DNA from: Kaistella sp. 97-N-M2 | GTDB taxonomy: Bacteria; Bacteroidota; Bacteroidia; Flavobacteriales; Weeksellaceae | DNA length: 64,000 nucleotides | Assembly (NCBI RefSeq): GCF_021513235.1 | Contig: NZ_CP090976.1 | Location: forward strand, 62,001-126,000 | Direction: 5' to 3' | In this document: one piece after another, positions 33,334-42,908 of the stretch | How the letters are laid out: every line of letters starts with the position of its first letter | Position numbering within the stretch: the first letter of the stretch is position 1 | Made by a program: the position numbers and the translations under genes | Notes under the pieces: model-generated | What the model saw: only the letters and a program-made list of their open reading frames with translations | Told to the model about the DNA's origin: nothing | Databases searched by the model: none

Positions 33334-33546
33334 TTAAAAGGTGTAATCTGCAAAATCTGAAAGTTCGTGAGTGTTCCAAGAGATAAACGCCTGCGCGATG
33401 TATTCTTCTGGGTGTGGGTGGTTCTTACTTTCTTTTTTAAAAAATCGGAAATCTTCCCAGTTAAAGAGTTTTGAAAATCCTCTTTCGCTTAAAATCTGAT
33501 AAACTTTATCGGATAATTTTTGTATTTTTGTGCTTTCGGTTGTCAT
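33334..33546 (-). CDS. Small phage protein, unknown
   Basis: 70 residues from the ATG whose context (acctATGACAAC) is the same as that of the RadC-like gene; a longer in-frame start exists upstream. Helical and basic (QKLSDKVYQILSERGFSKLF), with NHPHPEEYIAQAFISWN near the end. No family recognised. Confidence 0.55.
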   Translation of the reverse strand: MTTESTKIQKLSDKVYQILSERGFSKLFNWEDFRFFKKESKNHPHPEEYIAQAFISWNTHELSDFADYTF

Positions 33547-33603
33547 AGGTCGAAAATTTTTAAAGAACGGAGGAAAGGGCAATTTTCCCCCGTTTTTTTG
33601 TGT

Positions 33604-33990
33604 TTAAATTTGAAATTTTAGTACTTCGGTTTCGGTTCCCTCCAATAAACTGAAAAGTTCATCCTGGCTGATTAATAGAATTTTTTCAATAATCCGTGAG
33701 TTTGAAATTTCAAACGTTTTGCCGTCTGTGTTTTCAATGATTAAAGTCTCTTTTAATCCGTCTCTTCCTACTAAATAGGAGTTTAAATCATCGCTTTTTT
33801 TCTTCAAAAAATTAAATTTGTGGCACAAAGCCTGAAAATTTTCAAGGTTCTTGATGCGCTTTTCTGCGGTTGTTTCAAGTTTGGGTATTTTCAATTCATT
33901 TTTTGCGTTTGCATCCTTGGCGTTCGCTTTTGCGTCTGTGGCGGGAGGTACTGTCTTCGCTCCGTTCGCCTTTGCTGTTAAATCATTCAT
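33604..33990 (-). CDS. Phage protein of unknown function
   Basis: 128 residues. The first 40 are Ala/Lys/Asn-rich and low-complexity (ATDAKANAKDANAKNELK), the rest helical (RIKNLENFQALCHKFNFLKK) and then alpha/beta. First gene of the leftward set, behind a cluster of AAGTA half-sites. No family recognised; a DNA-associated role is possible. Confidence 0.6.
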   Translation of the reverse strand: MNDLTAKANGAKTVPPATDAKANAKDANAKNELKIPKLETTAEKRIKNLENFQALCHKFNFLKKKSDDLNSYLVGRDGLKETLIIENTDGKTFEISNSRIIEKILLISQDELFSLLEGTETEVLKFQI

Positions 33991-33994
33991 TATT

Positions 33995-34043
33995 AAGTAT
34001 TTACTTACTTAAATTTACGGAAAAAGTAGGAAAAAACCTACTT
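33995..34043. promoter_or_regulatory. Operator-like inverted repeats upstream of the leftward genes
   Basis: AAGTAGG-AAAAAA-CCTACTT (34024-34043) is a perfect 7-base inverted repeat. AAGTA-TT-TACTT lies next to it (33995-34006). The same AAGTAGG heptamer precedes the HTH gene at 24790. Confidence 0.5.
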
Positions 34044-34412
34044 AATAATGCGCTATTTTGCTGATTAACAGTAATTTAGAACCTTTCTAAACATCCCGAG
34101 TTTATCAATGCGATAGATTAAAACTTCCTTGTTTTTTATTTTCCATCTTATCTAATAAATTGATTTGCAGCCGTTAAACCTTTTGAATACTTTTTGAAAA
34201 AAGTATTAACCTCGTTCGAGTCCGACCCGCTCAAAAGCCGTGTTGGCGGTCGCAAAAAATCAAAAAAAAGGGATATATGGCAAAACATCCACCAATAGGG
34301 CGTTAGCGGGGTTTTCGTTATTGCGATAATATGAAAATCGCAAAAACATTCCTTTTTTTAGAACCAATGCGTCTTGGCCACCACCGATAGGGAGTTTGAG
34401 ATCACAGCAGGG
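34044..34412. other. Gap without convincing genes
   Basis: About 370 bases with no credible ORF. I see two related short segments (CACCAATAGGGCGTT near 34290 and CACCGATAGGGAGTT near 34380) that lead into the tandem repeats, and scattered short inverted repeats. Nothing indicates a known RNA. Confidence 0.5.
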
Positions 34413-34890
34413 GCGAAACTTGGAGGTTAGCGTGGGATTTAGCGTTGGCAAATTTTGGAGGATAAGCTAAGGCGTATTGCATTTGTGGTGATGGCGAAAC
34501 TTGGAGGTTAGCGTGGGACTTGGCGTTGGCAAAGTTTGGAGGATAAGCTAAGGCGAATTGCACCTGTAGTGATGGCGAAACTTGGAGGTTAGCGTGGGAC
34601 TTGGCGTTGGCAAAGTTTGGAGGATAAGCTAATGCGTATTGCATTTGTGGTGATGGAAAAACTTGGAGGTTAGCGTGGGACTTGGCGTTGGCAAAGTTTG
34701 GAGGATAAGTTAAGGCGTATCGCATTTGTAGTGATGGCGAAACTTGGAGGTTAGCGTGGGACTTGGCGTTGGCAAAGTTTGGAGGATAAGCTAAGGCGTA
34801 TTGCATTTGTAGTGATGGCGAAACTTGGAGGTTAGCGAGGGACTATGCGTTGGCAAAGTTTGGAGGATGGGTTAAGGCGTATTGTATTTG
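34413..34890. repeat. Six tandem 81-base repeats
   Basis: Units start at 34413, 34494, 34575, 34656, 34737 and 34818, always GCGAAACTTGGAGGTTAGCG or close to it (the fourth has an A for C). Copies differ by only a few bases. The sixth unit ends where the T tract of late promoter 5 begins. Because 81 is a multiple of three, an ORF stays open on the minus strand, but it has no start signals and I do not treat it as a gene. Confidence 0.9.
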
Positions 34891-34932
34891 TTTTTGCGTC
34901 ACAAGGGAAACGGAATGGCTTTAACATCTTTG
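34891..34932 (+). promoter_or_regulatory. Late phage promoter 5 (tail operon)
   Basis: T5 then GCGTCACAA (34896-34904), 20 bases, CATCTTTG (34925-34932), 17 bases to the ATG at 34950. It rules out the earlier in-frame start inside the repeats. Confidence 0.8.
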
Positions 34933-34949
34933 CCGAAACTAATACGACA

Positions 34950-37900
34950 ATGGCAAGCTCCAGACAGATTCGCGACGAGATAATGAAGATGACAATAGTT
35001 GTTAACTCTGATCCTGCTCAGAAAGCAATCTATGACCTATCTCAAAAGAATGTAGAATTAAAAGATAGGAATGAAGCCGTGCGCGAAAGTTTAAAGCAAA
35101 CTGCATCAACCCTGGGGAAAAACTCTGATGAGTATAAGAAACTTACTGCTGAATTAAATCAGAATAAGCAAGCCTTAACTACCAACGAGAAGGAAATGGA
35201 GCGGTTGCGTGGTGAAATGGATATTACGCAAATGACCATGGCGCAACTTCGCAAGGAGGCTGCTCTATTGCGAACTAACCTTAATAACATGGTTCCTGGT
35301 TCGCAGGCTTCAATAGAAATGCAGGCGCAGTTAGAGAGGGTAAACTCTAGAATGGCAGAAGTAAGAACGGGTGCCAATCAAACCCGGTCATCATTCCGTG
35401 GTCTTGCTGATACTTTTAATCATTATCAGGGTATCATCGTTGCGGGGTTGGCTGTCTTCGCAGGATTTGCTTTATCAGTTCAACAGGTAATTGATCGTAA
35501 CAATAAGTTAGTTGATGCGCAGACGGCCGTAGCCAAGACCGTCAACATGACCAAACAGGAAGTCGACGAACTAACCAAATCATTCTCAACTTTTGATACC
35601 CGCACCTCCCGCATCGATCTGTTAAAGATCGCCGAGACAGGCGGACGGTTGGGTATAGGGAAAGAACAGATTCGGGAATTTGTGCGCGAGGTTGATAAAG
35701 CAAACGTTGCCTTAGGTGATGGCTTTGCTGGAGGTGTAGAAGCGGTTACCGATACGCTGGGAAAATTGAAAAACCTTTATGGTGAAACAAAGGACCTTGA
35801 TATGGCTACTGCCATCAATCAAATAGGATCGGCAATGAATGAGCTCGGTGCCAATGGTGCCGCAACTGAGCAGAATATTGGGGAGTTCGCATTGCGGTTA
35901 GGTTCCTTACCTGCTAAGTTGAAACCTACTATTGCAGAGTCATTGGCATTAGGTGCAGCTTTCGAAGAGTCTGGAATCAATGCAGAGCGTGCCGGTACTG
36001 CCTACTCTACCTTTGTAAGAAATGCCGCAACTAACTCCGAGAAGTTTGCCAAAGTAATGGGGATTTCGAAAAAAGAAGTTGAGGACTTAATGAACACGGA
36101 TCCTTTGGAATTCTTTCTTAAGTTTTCTGAGGGAATGAAAGGGATGGATACCACCGAGTTGGCAAAAACAATGGAGTATCTTAAGATGAATGATCAGTAT
36201 GTTATCGCTACCATGGGTGCAGCGTCGGAGAATACAGATCGGTTCCGCAGATCGATCGAGCTTTCTAATCAGTCCTTAACGAAAGCAACATCGCTGACTG
36301 ATGAATTTAACAAAGTAAATAATAATACTTCAGCAATATTTGATAAGGTTCAAAAGAAGTTTTTAGGCATGTTCACGAGTGAAGCTGTGGCAAATACCTT
36401 GAACTACCTAATTAGCACGTTTGGGAAATTTATCGGCGCTATTGAAGACTCGGAAGGCACTGTTACCAATTTCCGGGTAACCCTGGTATTAATGCTAAAA
36501 GTAATCACCATTGCCGCTGTTTCAACTCTTTCATATAACGCAGCAATTGCCTTAAGCACTGTAACGCTCACGGGAGCCAGGGCACAGCTGCTTAGTTACA
36601 CTGTCGTTCAAAAACTTAATACAGCCTTAAATCAAGTAGGAATAGTTTTTCAAACAGCGTGGAATCTTGCCGTTGGTTTAGGTGGCGTAGCGATTGGCAG
36701 ACTCACAGGGTTTACGGCTTTACAAACAGCGGCTCAACAAAGGTTGAACCTCGCTATGGCCGCCAATCCTTTTGGGGCAATTTTAGCCCTCGTTACTTTA
36801 TTGATAGGGGCATATATCGCTTTCGCTCGCGAGACAGAACAACTGATCGATAAACAGAAGATTTTAAATGATGTGAAAACCACGTCAATCAGCAAAACGA
36901 TCGACGAGAAAAATGAAATTGAAAAATTAGTAGCGGTTGCCAAAAGCGAATCGGCCACCAACGACCAGAGAGCTTTAGCTTTAAAGAGACTGAATGATAT
37001 TATTCCGGATCACATTGGACTGCTTACGGCGCAAAATATAAAGACAGCTGAAGGTGTCGCGATCATCAACAAGTATATTGATGCATTAAACAGGCAGGCT
37101 TATGCCGAAGTGGTGAACGAAAAGAAAAAAGAGCTTTTACGAAACCAAGTCGATATTCAAGGAAAAGACATTGAGAAAGGTTGGGGCAATCTGGGCGGTG
37201 TTGGCGGCTGGCTGGAGCAAAAACTAAACCGCGGTAATCTGCAAACAGAAATGTCGGCTAAGGAAGCGAAGCAGATCGATGCGATGCGAAAGAGCGCCGA
37301 TATCGAACAAGCCCTGGCGAAATATATTCCTTTGGTTCGCGAAGCGTATCGCAAAAGACGCGAGGAGCTGATCGAAAACACCCGTCAATTTAATATCATG
37401 AATGAGGAGCAAAAAAGATTGATAGCGAGTGATCCGGGTTCAGTATTAGGGACCGATCCGAAATCAAATTTCAACACCGATTTTACAACAGATAAAAAAG
37501 AAAAAAAACCAAGATCCACCGAAGCTGCTGACCGTCGCCATGAAAAAGAAATGGATGATATGCGCCGAAAAGGCGATGAAGCTGCTGCGCTCGCCCGCCA
37601 AATTCAGCTGGATATCGAAGACGCGCGGATTGATGCCATGAATGAGGGGTATGATAAGCAGATTGACACGCTGAACCTTCAGGAAATGCGAAAAATGGAG
37701 GAAATCGACAAAAAGAAAATCACCGGCAACGAATTTGAAATTATAAACAGAAAAATTGCAAAGGCAAAAGGTGATGACAAACTTCTCTTTCAGGCACTTA
37801 AAAACAGCTGGCTGGCCAATAATGCTTCATTGGAAGAATTGAAATTAAGCGAACAGCAGGTATTTGAAAACAAAAGAAAAACGCTTCAGTACAAATCTGA

Positions 37901-39269
37901 AAAAGAATTTCTGGCAGATCAGGACGACCTTCATAAAACAGCACTCGAGCACCTTCAGAGAGAAGCCAATGAAGAAATGGCCAGCTACACCACATTAGCC
38001 GATTTAAAAGCCGGATTAAAAGGGCGGATTGACGATAAGGAACTTAAACGAATTACAACCTGGGCGCAAGGTAAGGAAGCACTAAATAAAGTCTACCAAA
38101 AACGGGAACTGGAACTTCAGGTGACGCATTTGGAGGCGATGGTCAAACTGTATGAAGGGTTGGATCTCGGTATTCTTACGCCGGAGCAACGGCAGGAGGT
38201 AATGAAGTTCATTGATGAAGCCGGGAATAAAATCGCAGAATTCAAAGCGAAGGCCGCCGGCGTTAATCAAGACGACAAGAACGATAAAAAACCAACTTTA
38301 GGAAGAAAAGCGCCTTCCGATGTACTTGGTCTGACGATGGATGACTGGACGCAAATGTTTGATAATCTCCAAACGGGCGCGGATAAGTTGGGTACTGTAA
38401 TGGCGGCGGTATCTGCCTTGCAAAATGCATTTGGAGCCTATTATCAGTTCGTCGAAGCTAATGAGAAGAGACAATTGCGTCAGATTGAAGCAAATACTTT
38501 GCGCAAAAAAAATACGCTCAAAAAACAGCTTCTTGATGGTTACATCAACCAGGAGACATATAAAAAGCTGACCATAAAAGCAGATCAGGATCTCGAAAAG
38601 AAAAAAGCGGAAATCGCTTTAAAACAGGCTAAACGGGAACGGCAAATGGCGATTGCTCAAACCATTTCCAATACGGCAATGTCCATCATGGGAATTTGGG
38701 CGCAGTTTCCGAAATTCGATTTTGGAGCAACTGCCGCAATAATGTCAGGAGTCGTGGGTGCCTTAGGCGCTGTACAGCTTGCAACAATCATGTCGCAGCC
38801 CTTACCAACGGCCGAAGGTTATGAAGAAGGTTTCGGCATGGAATACCCAATGACGCGCGCACAGGACGGCAAACGCTTCAACGTTCGAAAATCCCGCTTA
38901 AGATCCGGTTTGGTCGATCGCCCTACGCACTTCATCGCCGGCGAAAATCAAAAGGTTGAAATGGTGATCGACAACCCAACTTGGACCAGTTATCCACCAC
39001 AGTTAAAGAACGCCATTTATGCCGCGAACGCGCGAGCAAACGGCTACGAAGGCGGCTTTAATACCAAATCGGAAACCACTGCCAAGTCCTCCGGAAATGA
39101 CGATATGATGATCAGCGTAATGAGTTTGCTCGGAAAAAACATCGAGCTGTTAGAATATCTGCGCGATACGCCGCCCATCGCCATCATCAAGAAAAATGCG
39201 CAAAACGGAAAAGAAGTTGAAGATATGCGCCAGGAATATATTGATCTCAGAAATAAAAATAAACATTAA
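34950..39269 (+). CDS. Tail tape measure protein
   Basis: 1439 residues from the ATG after late promoter 5. The first 180 form a coiled coil (NQNKQALTTNEKEMERLRGE). Residues about 230 to 480 match the TP901-type tape measure core (LGIGKEQIREFVREVDKAN; SLPAKLKPTIAESLALGAAF). Several hydrophobic segments (ALVTLLIGAYIAFA) could cross the membrane at DNA entry, and further coiled coils follow to the C-terminus. It sets tail length; at about 0.15 nm per residue a tail of roughly 200 nm is expected. Confidence 0.92.
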   Translation: MASSRQIRDEIMKMTIVVNSDPAQKAIYDLSQKNVELKDRNEAVRESLKQTASTLGKNSDEYKKLTAELNQNKQALTTNEKEMERLRGEMDITQMTMAQLRKEAALLRTNLNNMVPGSQASIEMQAQLERVNSRMAEVRTGANQTRSSFRGLADTFNHYQGIIVAGLAVFAGFALSVQQVIDRNNKLVDAQTAVAKTVNMTKQEVDELTKSFSTFDTRTSRIDLLKIAETGGRLGIGKEQIREFVREVDKANVALGDGFAGGVEAVTDTLGKLKNLYGETKDLDMATAINQIGSAMNELGANGAATEQNIGEFALRLGSLPAKLKPTIAESLALGAAFEESGINAERAGTAYSTFVRNAATNSEKFAKVMGISKKEVEDLMNTDPLEFFLKFSEGMKGMDTTELAKTMEYLKMNDQYVIATMGAASENTDRFRRSIELSNQSLTKATSLTDEFNKVNNNTSAIFDKVQKKFLGMFTSEAVANTLNYLISTFGKFIGAIEDSEGTVTNFRVTLVLMLKVITIAAVSTLSYNAAIALSTVTLTGARAQLLSYTVVQKLNTALNQVGIVFQTAWNLAVGLGGVAIGRLTGFTALQTAAQQRLNLAMAANPFGAILALVTLLIGAYIAFARETEQLIDKQKILNDVKTTSISKTIDEKNEIEKLVAVAKSESATNDQRALALKRLNDIIPDHIGLLTAQNIKTAEGVAIINKYIDALNRQAYAEVVNEKKKELLRNQVDIQGKDIEKGWGNLGGVGGWLEQKLNRGNLQTEMSAKEAKQIDAMRKSADIEQALAKYIPLVREAYRKRREELIENTRQFNIMNEEQKRLIASDPGSVLGTDPKSNFNTDFTTDKKEKKPRSTEAADRRHEKEMDDMRRKGDEAAALARQIQLDIEDARIDAMNEGYDKQIDTLNLQEMRKMEEIDKKKITGNEFEIINRKIAKAKGDDKLLFQALKNSWLANNASLEELKLSEQQVFENKRKTLQYKSEKEFLADQDDLHKTALEHLQREANEEMASYTTLADLKAGLKGRIDDKELKRITTWAQGKEALNKVYQKRELELQVTHLEAMVKLYEGLDLGILTPEQRQEVMKFIDEAGNKIAEFKAKAAGVNQDDKNDKKPTLGRKAPSDVLGLTMDDWTQMFDNLQTGADKLGTVMAAVSALQNAFGAYYQFVEANEKRQLRQIEANTLRKKNTLKKQLLDGYINQETYKKLTIKADQDLEKKKAEIALKQAKRERQMAIAQTISNTAMSIMGIWAQFPKFDFGATAAIMSGVVGALGAVQLATIMSQPLPTAEGYEEGFGMEYPMTRAQDGKRFNVRKSRLRSGLVDRPTHFIAGENQKVEMVIDNPTWTSYPPQLKNAIYAANARANGYEGGFNTKSETTAKSSGNDDMMISVMSLLGKNIELLEYLRDTPPIAIIKKNAQNGKEVEDMRQEYIDLRNKNKH

Positions 39270-39272
39270 GCT

Positions 39273-41108
39273 ATGCCAACAGATGGAACTATAACCGTAC
39301 GGGTGTCCCCAACAAAACAGACTGTAACGTGGGCAAGGCCGAACCCCCTGCCGGCTCTTACAGACATTCTTCTAATTTCAAATGCAGATTTTGTTGAGTT
39401 CGACATTTTTTTTGAAAATACAGAAACAATCTGGTTAGGGTTGCAGGGTTACGATGGTCCAACCGGATATTTATCTACGTTTTCAGGAGAGGAAATTTTA
39501 CCCTTGGATTTTAGAGATACGGCCGACCTGCTGCCGGGAACTTACAAAGCGACTATTTCATTTATCTTAACAAAAGCCGTCGAATTTCAACTGATAAAAA
39601 GTGCTACTGTTACATTACTCGTGTCGGGAGCTGCTTCCACTGCAATACAAACCGACCAGACAACTTACGAGGTTGTTTATAATCGTGCGGACAACTCCCT
39701 GCATGGCGACACCACAGTAAACATCCTAAATAACGGCGGCGCGCTGCTGTTGAAATTCTGGCAAAATAAAGACCTATTTGCTCCTGCAGAAAACTTTACC
39801 AACGCGTTTACCTTGGTGGACAACCCAGCAATTCCGTTGGCGACTAACCCTGATGTTCCGGCAACCGGACAAACCACCATCGGCGCCAAAATATTGAAGC
39901 AGACGGGCGAATTTTTGTTCGGATTCAATATTAATTTGGTCGTGGTTGATGGTGGAATTACTGTACAGCCTGAAAGTTTGGCTTTTGAAGTATTTAAAGC
40001 GCCCGGAAGCGAAAAATCTGCCGTGCTTACGGTAACGAATCCGCTCGGTATTGACTTTGAAGTAACGGCTTTCCCCTCCTGGATCACATTATCAGCAGAA
40101 AGCGGTAATACGGATCTGAATATCACCGTCACAACAGAAACTTCCGCTCTGGCGGTTGGCACCTACGCTGGAACGATCACTTTTGCTTACAATAATGATT
40201 TGCTGGATGTTCCCGTGAATTTAGATTTGAAAAGCTTTATCGTTATTGACGAAACAAAGGATTTTTGCTTAGATCTTCCCGAAGTTCTGGTCAATCGCAA
40301 GATGGACGATGCCAAATTCGTCAGAATTACTCTGAGCGCAGTTTATGTGGTTCTTGGTATCGAATATATTTTCGAAAAAACATATCAGTCGCCTTATTTT
40401 AAAGGTGTGGCAAAGTTTGCCTTGGGAGAAAAACTTCACCGGCATTTCCCGCGCGCAAAACGGCATTTTTTTGATCAGAATGCCGTCGTTTTTCTGAAAA
40501 ATATCGTTGCTTCGATTCAAGTTGAAGAATTAAATTCCGCATTGGAGGTTTTATTTAGCGGATCCGCAAACGGTATTAGATTATTTCCCGGTAAAAAACC
40601 AGCTGCGTTTCCTTTACTTTCTTCCGCGGTTTTTCGCAAAAAAAACGGAAATGCAGTTATTTTCTCGTCAACGGTTTCTGGTGAATTTGTTGATCTACAC
40701 AAAACCGACGAAAATACCTTACCGGCCGGCGTGGCTTTTTACGATTTCCCGAAAACGTACGAGCCGGTACACCTCCAGTGGGAAAATCAAAACCTTTGTC
40801 CGGATTGGTTCACTTTAACAGGTGAATATAAAATAACACCGGAGTTTGATCACATTTATGCCCGAAATATTTTCAACGCACAAAATGAAAAGTATGATGT
40901 TTCCGCGGTTAAGACCTTAACGATAAATACAGGCATGTTTCTCGCAAAAGAACGCGAAATGATGTCGGAAATCATCAAAAGCAAAATTTCCTTCTTAATG
41001 ATCGAAGGAACAATTTACCGGGCTTTTAATGTTACAAAAAAGAATGTAGAAGTGGATTCCACGGAAGAACTTGTAGCCCGGGATTTAGAATTTTTAATTG
41101 TTGAATAG
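39273..41108 (+). CDS. Tail protein with BACON/Ig-like domains
   Basis: 611 residues. Beta domains dominate the first half; residues near 235 to 320 look like a BACON domain (TVTNPLGIDFEVTAF, then PSWITLSAESGNTDLNITV, LAVGTYAGTITF). The second half is alpha/beta (FKGVAKFALGEKLHRHFPRA). BACON domains in gut-type phages bind glycans or mucin. Placed between tape measure and tail-tip genes, it is probably a distal tail or baseplate-hub protein with a carbohydrate-binding part. It starts three bases after the tape measure stop. Confidence 0.65.
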   Translation: MPTDGTITVRVSPTKQTVTWARPNPLPALTDILLISNADFVEFDIFFENTETIWLGLQGYDGPTGYLSTFSGEEILPLDFRDTADLLPGTYKATISFILTKAVEFQLIKSATVTLLVSGAASTAIQTDQTTYEVVYNRADNSLHGDTTVNILNNGGALLLKFWQNKDLFAPAENFTNAFTLVDNPAIPLATNPDVPATGQTTIGAKILKQTGEFLFGFNINLVVVDGGITVQPESLAFEVFKAPGSEKSAVLTVTNPLGIDFEVTAFPSWITLSAESGNTDLNITVTTETSALAVGTYAGTITFAYNNDLLDVPVNLDLKSFIVIDETKDFCLDLPEVLVNRKMDDAKFVRITLSAVYVVLGIEYIFEKTYQSPYFKGVAKFALGEKLHRHFPRAKRHFFDQNAVVFLKNIVASIQVEELNSALEVLFSGSANGIRLFPGKKPAAFPLLSSAVFRKKNGNAVIFSSTVSGEFVDLHKTDENTLPAGVAFYDFPKTYEPVHLQWENQNLCPDWFTLTGEYKITPEFDHIYARNIFNAQNEKYDVSAVKTLTINTGMFLAKEREMMSEIIKSKISFLMIEGTIYRAFNVTKKNVEVDSTEELVARDLEFLIVE

Positions 41109-42908
41109 ATGGAAATAAAATTTTATAGCGACGAAAAGGTTCTGGATCTCACCGGGCAGAAAATTACGGTGCAGGACAGCAATTCACGCATGAACGATAA
41201 GATGTTTTCAAAATACTTCTTTCCGTTCGAAATCTATATGGACGAAGAATTTATCAATTCTTTCGGCGATTATGAAAGTGACGACTCGTCCGATCTGGAA
41301 GATACTTTCGAGGGAATTCTTTTGTTTGAAAACAAAGTTCACAAGGCTAAATTAGTTTTGTCGGATACCGAAGGGAAATTGATTACCGGACAAATTGATT
41401 TTGGTTTCGAAGATCTTCCGAATTTTGATAAAAAACTTTCTGAGCTTCCGTTGGAAAAATTTGACGTTGCTGATATTTACGTTTTTGCGAAAAACATCTG
41501 TGCGAAAAAATATCCGGAGACGAACTTTAATTTCCCGCGCATGTTTACGTCCAAATACTCGCCCGATGATGAGTTGTGGAGCGCGTTCAATGGTTATTAT
41601 AATGATCTTACGCCCGACGGCTCCGAAATGAACCGAAATTCGATCGATCTGGAAGGGAATATTTTTAATGCCAATATTATTCATCCCGCGCCGCATGTAC
41701 TCTATGTTTTGAAAACGGGGTTTTTAGATGCGGGACTCACTTTACAGGGTGAGATATTGGATGATCCTATTTTCGCACAGCGCTGGATTTTTAGTGGTAC
41801 CGAATATTTTTCGCGGCTTACGCAGCTTCGGACGGTTCTCGATGTTTCTCCGCAGGATTATTATTATAGCGGTCCGGGAATGACCCAATATTTAAAGTCG
41901 ATGACCGTCGCCAAAGCCGGAAAATACAATCTGGTGGGATTTATGGAATCAAAAGACTGGAAAGGCGAGGTCGGTTGGATATCCGTCAACAGCTCGCGCG
42001 TTTGGGTATATAACAAGACGAATTTTGACCTGGAGAAACGGTTTTTTAATATTGAAATCACCACAACCCAAGATAATATTTTAGTTGAATTCTATTTGCT
42101 ACGTGGAAGCGTCATGGGCGTCTCAAATAACGTTATTCATGCCGAACTAATCAACAAAGACTTGGCAGATCCGGGAGATTACGAAGGTGAGGACAATGGC
42201 GTGATTACCAATTTAAACGAGATCGATTTAACCAAGGCCGTACCGAATATCACCTTCGGTGATCTCATTAACATTTTTAGAAACCGCTTTAATTATGGAA
42301 TTGAAATCGTGGATAACACCGTTTTAATGTACAGAATCGGGAAAGATCCGGAAAATGTGAAAGATTTTACGCGGTTTGAAGTCTCGCCAGCTAACCGAAA
42401 TAAAAAGCTGCTGCAAAAACGCTCCTTTGTTTTACGCTCCACAGATCTCGACGACGGTCCGCAGCCTTCAATGTATTATGATAAGGAAGGCCCAACTCTA
42501 AATAAAGCAGAGAAGGAAGAGACAATTATAATCGAGAGCAACGTGGTCATTGTGCAGACCGGTGTTGCTTTGCCGCAGGGGCAAAACACCGCTATCATTA
42601 AAAAAGACACTGACGATGCATTACAATTGGTTTATTATGACGGGTTGACGGGCGTCCAAAACAATGCGAAAAATCCGGCTGGTGCCGAATATCCGGAGCT
42701 GTTTTATACGCATTGGGAAAAGTGGTTGCGCCAGAGGATCATCGGAAAAGAATTTCAGTGGAAATTTTCATGCCCTGCCGATGAATTTGATTTTTTAATT
42801 ACCGATCAGATCTTTTGTTATAAAAATATTCACAATATTAAGTCCTGGACGAAAGATCTGGTAGAAAATACCTACGAAGTCGATATCGTTACAGAAACAA
42901 TTCAATAG
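41109..42908 (+). CDS. Tail tip/baseplate protein
   Basis: 599 residues, mixed alpha/beta (VLDLTGQKITVQDSNSRMND; TFGDLINIFRNRFNYGIEIV). The plan (N-terminal sheet, an insertion near 260 to 360 with jelly-roll-like strands, and a C-terminal AAVGT-free barrel) resembles tail-tip attachment proteins placed after the distal tail gene. The assignment is by gene order. Its end overlaps the integrase stop on the other strand by seven bases. Confidence 0.55.
   Translation: MEIKFYSDEKVLDLTGQKITVQDSNSRMNDKMFSKYFFPFEIYMDEEFINSFGDYESDDSSDLEDTFEGILLFENKVHKAKLVLSDTEGKLITGQIDFGFEDLPNFDKKLSELPLEKFDVADIYVFAKNICAKKYPETNFNFPRMFTSKYSPDDELWSAFNGYYNDLTPDGSEMNRNSIDLEGNIFNANIIHPAPHVLYVLKTGFLDAGLTLQGEILDDPIFAQRWIFSGTEYFSRLTQLRTVLDVSPQDYYYSGPGMTQYLKSMTVAKAGKYNLVGFMESKDWKGEVGWISVNSSRVWVYNKTNFDLEKRFFNIEITTTQDNILVEFYLLRGSVMGVSNNVIHAELINKDLADPGDYEGEDNGVITNLNEIDLTKAVPNITFGDLINIFRNRFNYGIEIVDNTVLMYRIGKDPENVKDFTRFEVSPANRNKKLLQKRSFVLRSTDLDDGPQPSMYYDKEGPTLNKAEKEETIIIESNVVIVQTGVALPQGQNTAIIKKDTDDALQLVYYDGLTGVQNNAKNPAGAEYPELFYTHWEKWLRQRIIGKEFQWKFSCPADEFDFLITDQIFCYKNIHNIKSWTKDLVENTYEVDIVTETIQ

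Noticed and set aside
34200-34230. tRNA fragment (GTTCGAGTCC)
   Set aside because: T-loop-like word only; the flanks do not pair into a T stem or cloverleaf.
34402-34806. Open reverse frame of 134 codons (LAYPPNFANAKSHANLQ repeats)
   Set aside because: It arises because the 81-base repeat is a multiple of three; no promoter or start signal, and the repeat is better seen as DNA.
34413-34890. CRISPR array
   Set aside because: Units are 81 bases, directly adjoining and without variable spacers, and no cas genes are near.
34845-34949. Upstream extension of the tape measure gene
   Set aside because: It lies in the tandem repeat and late promoter 5.
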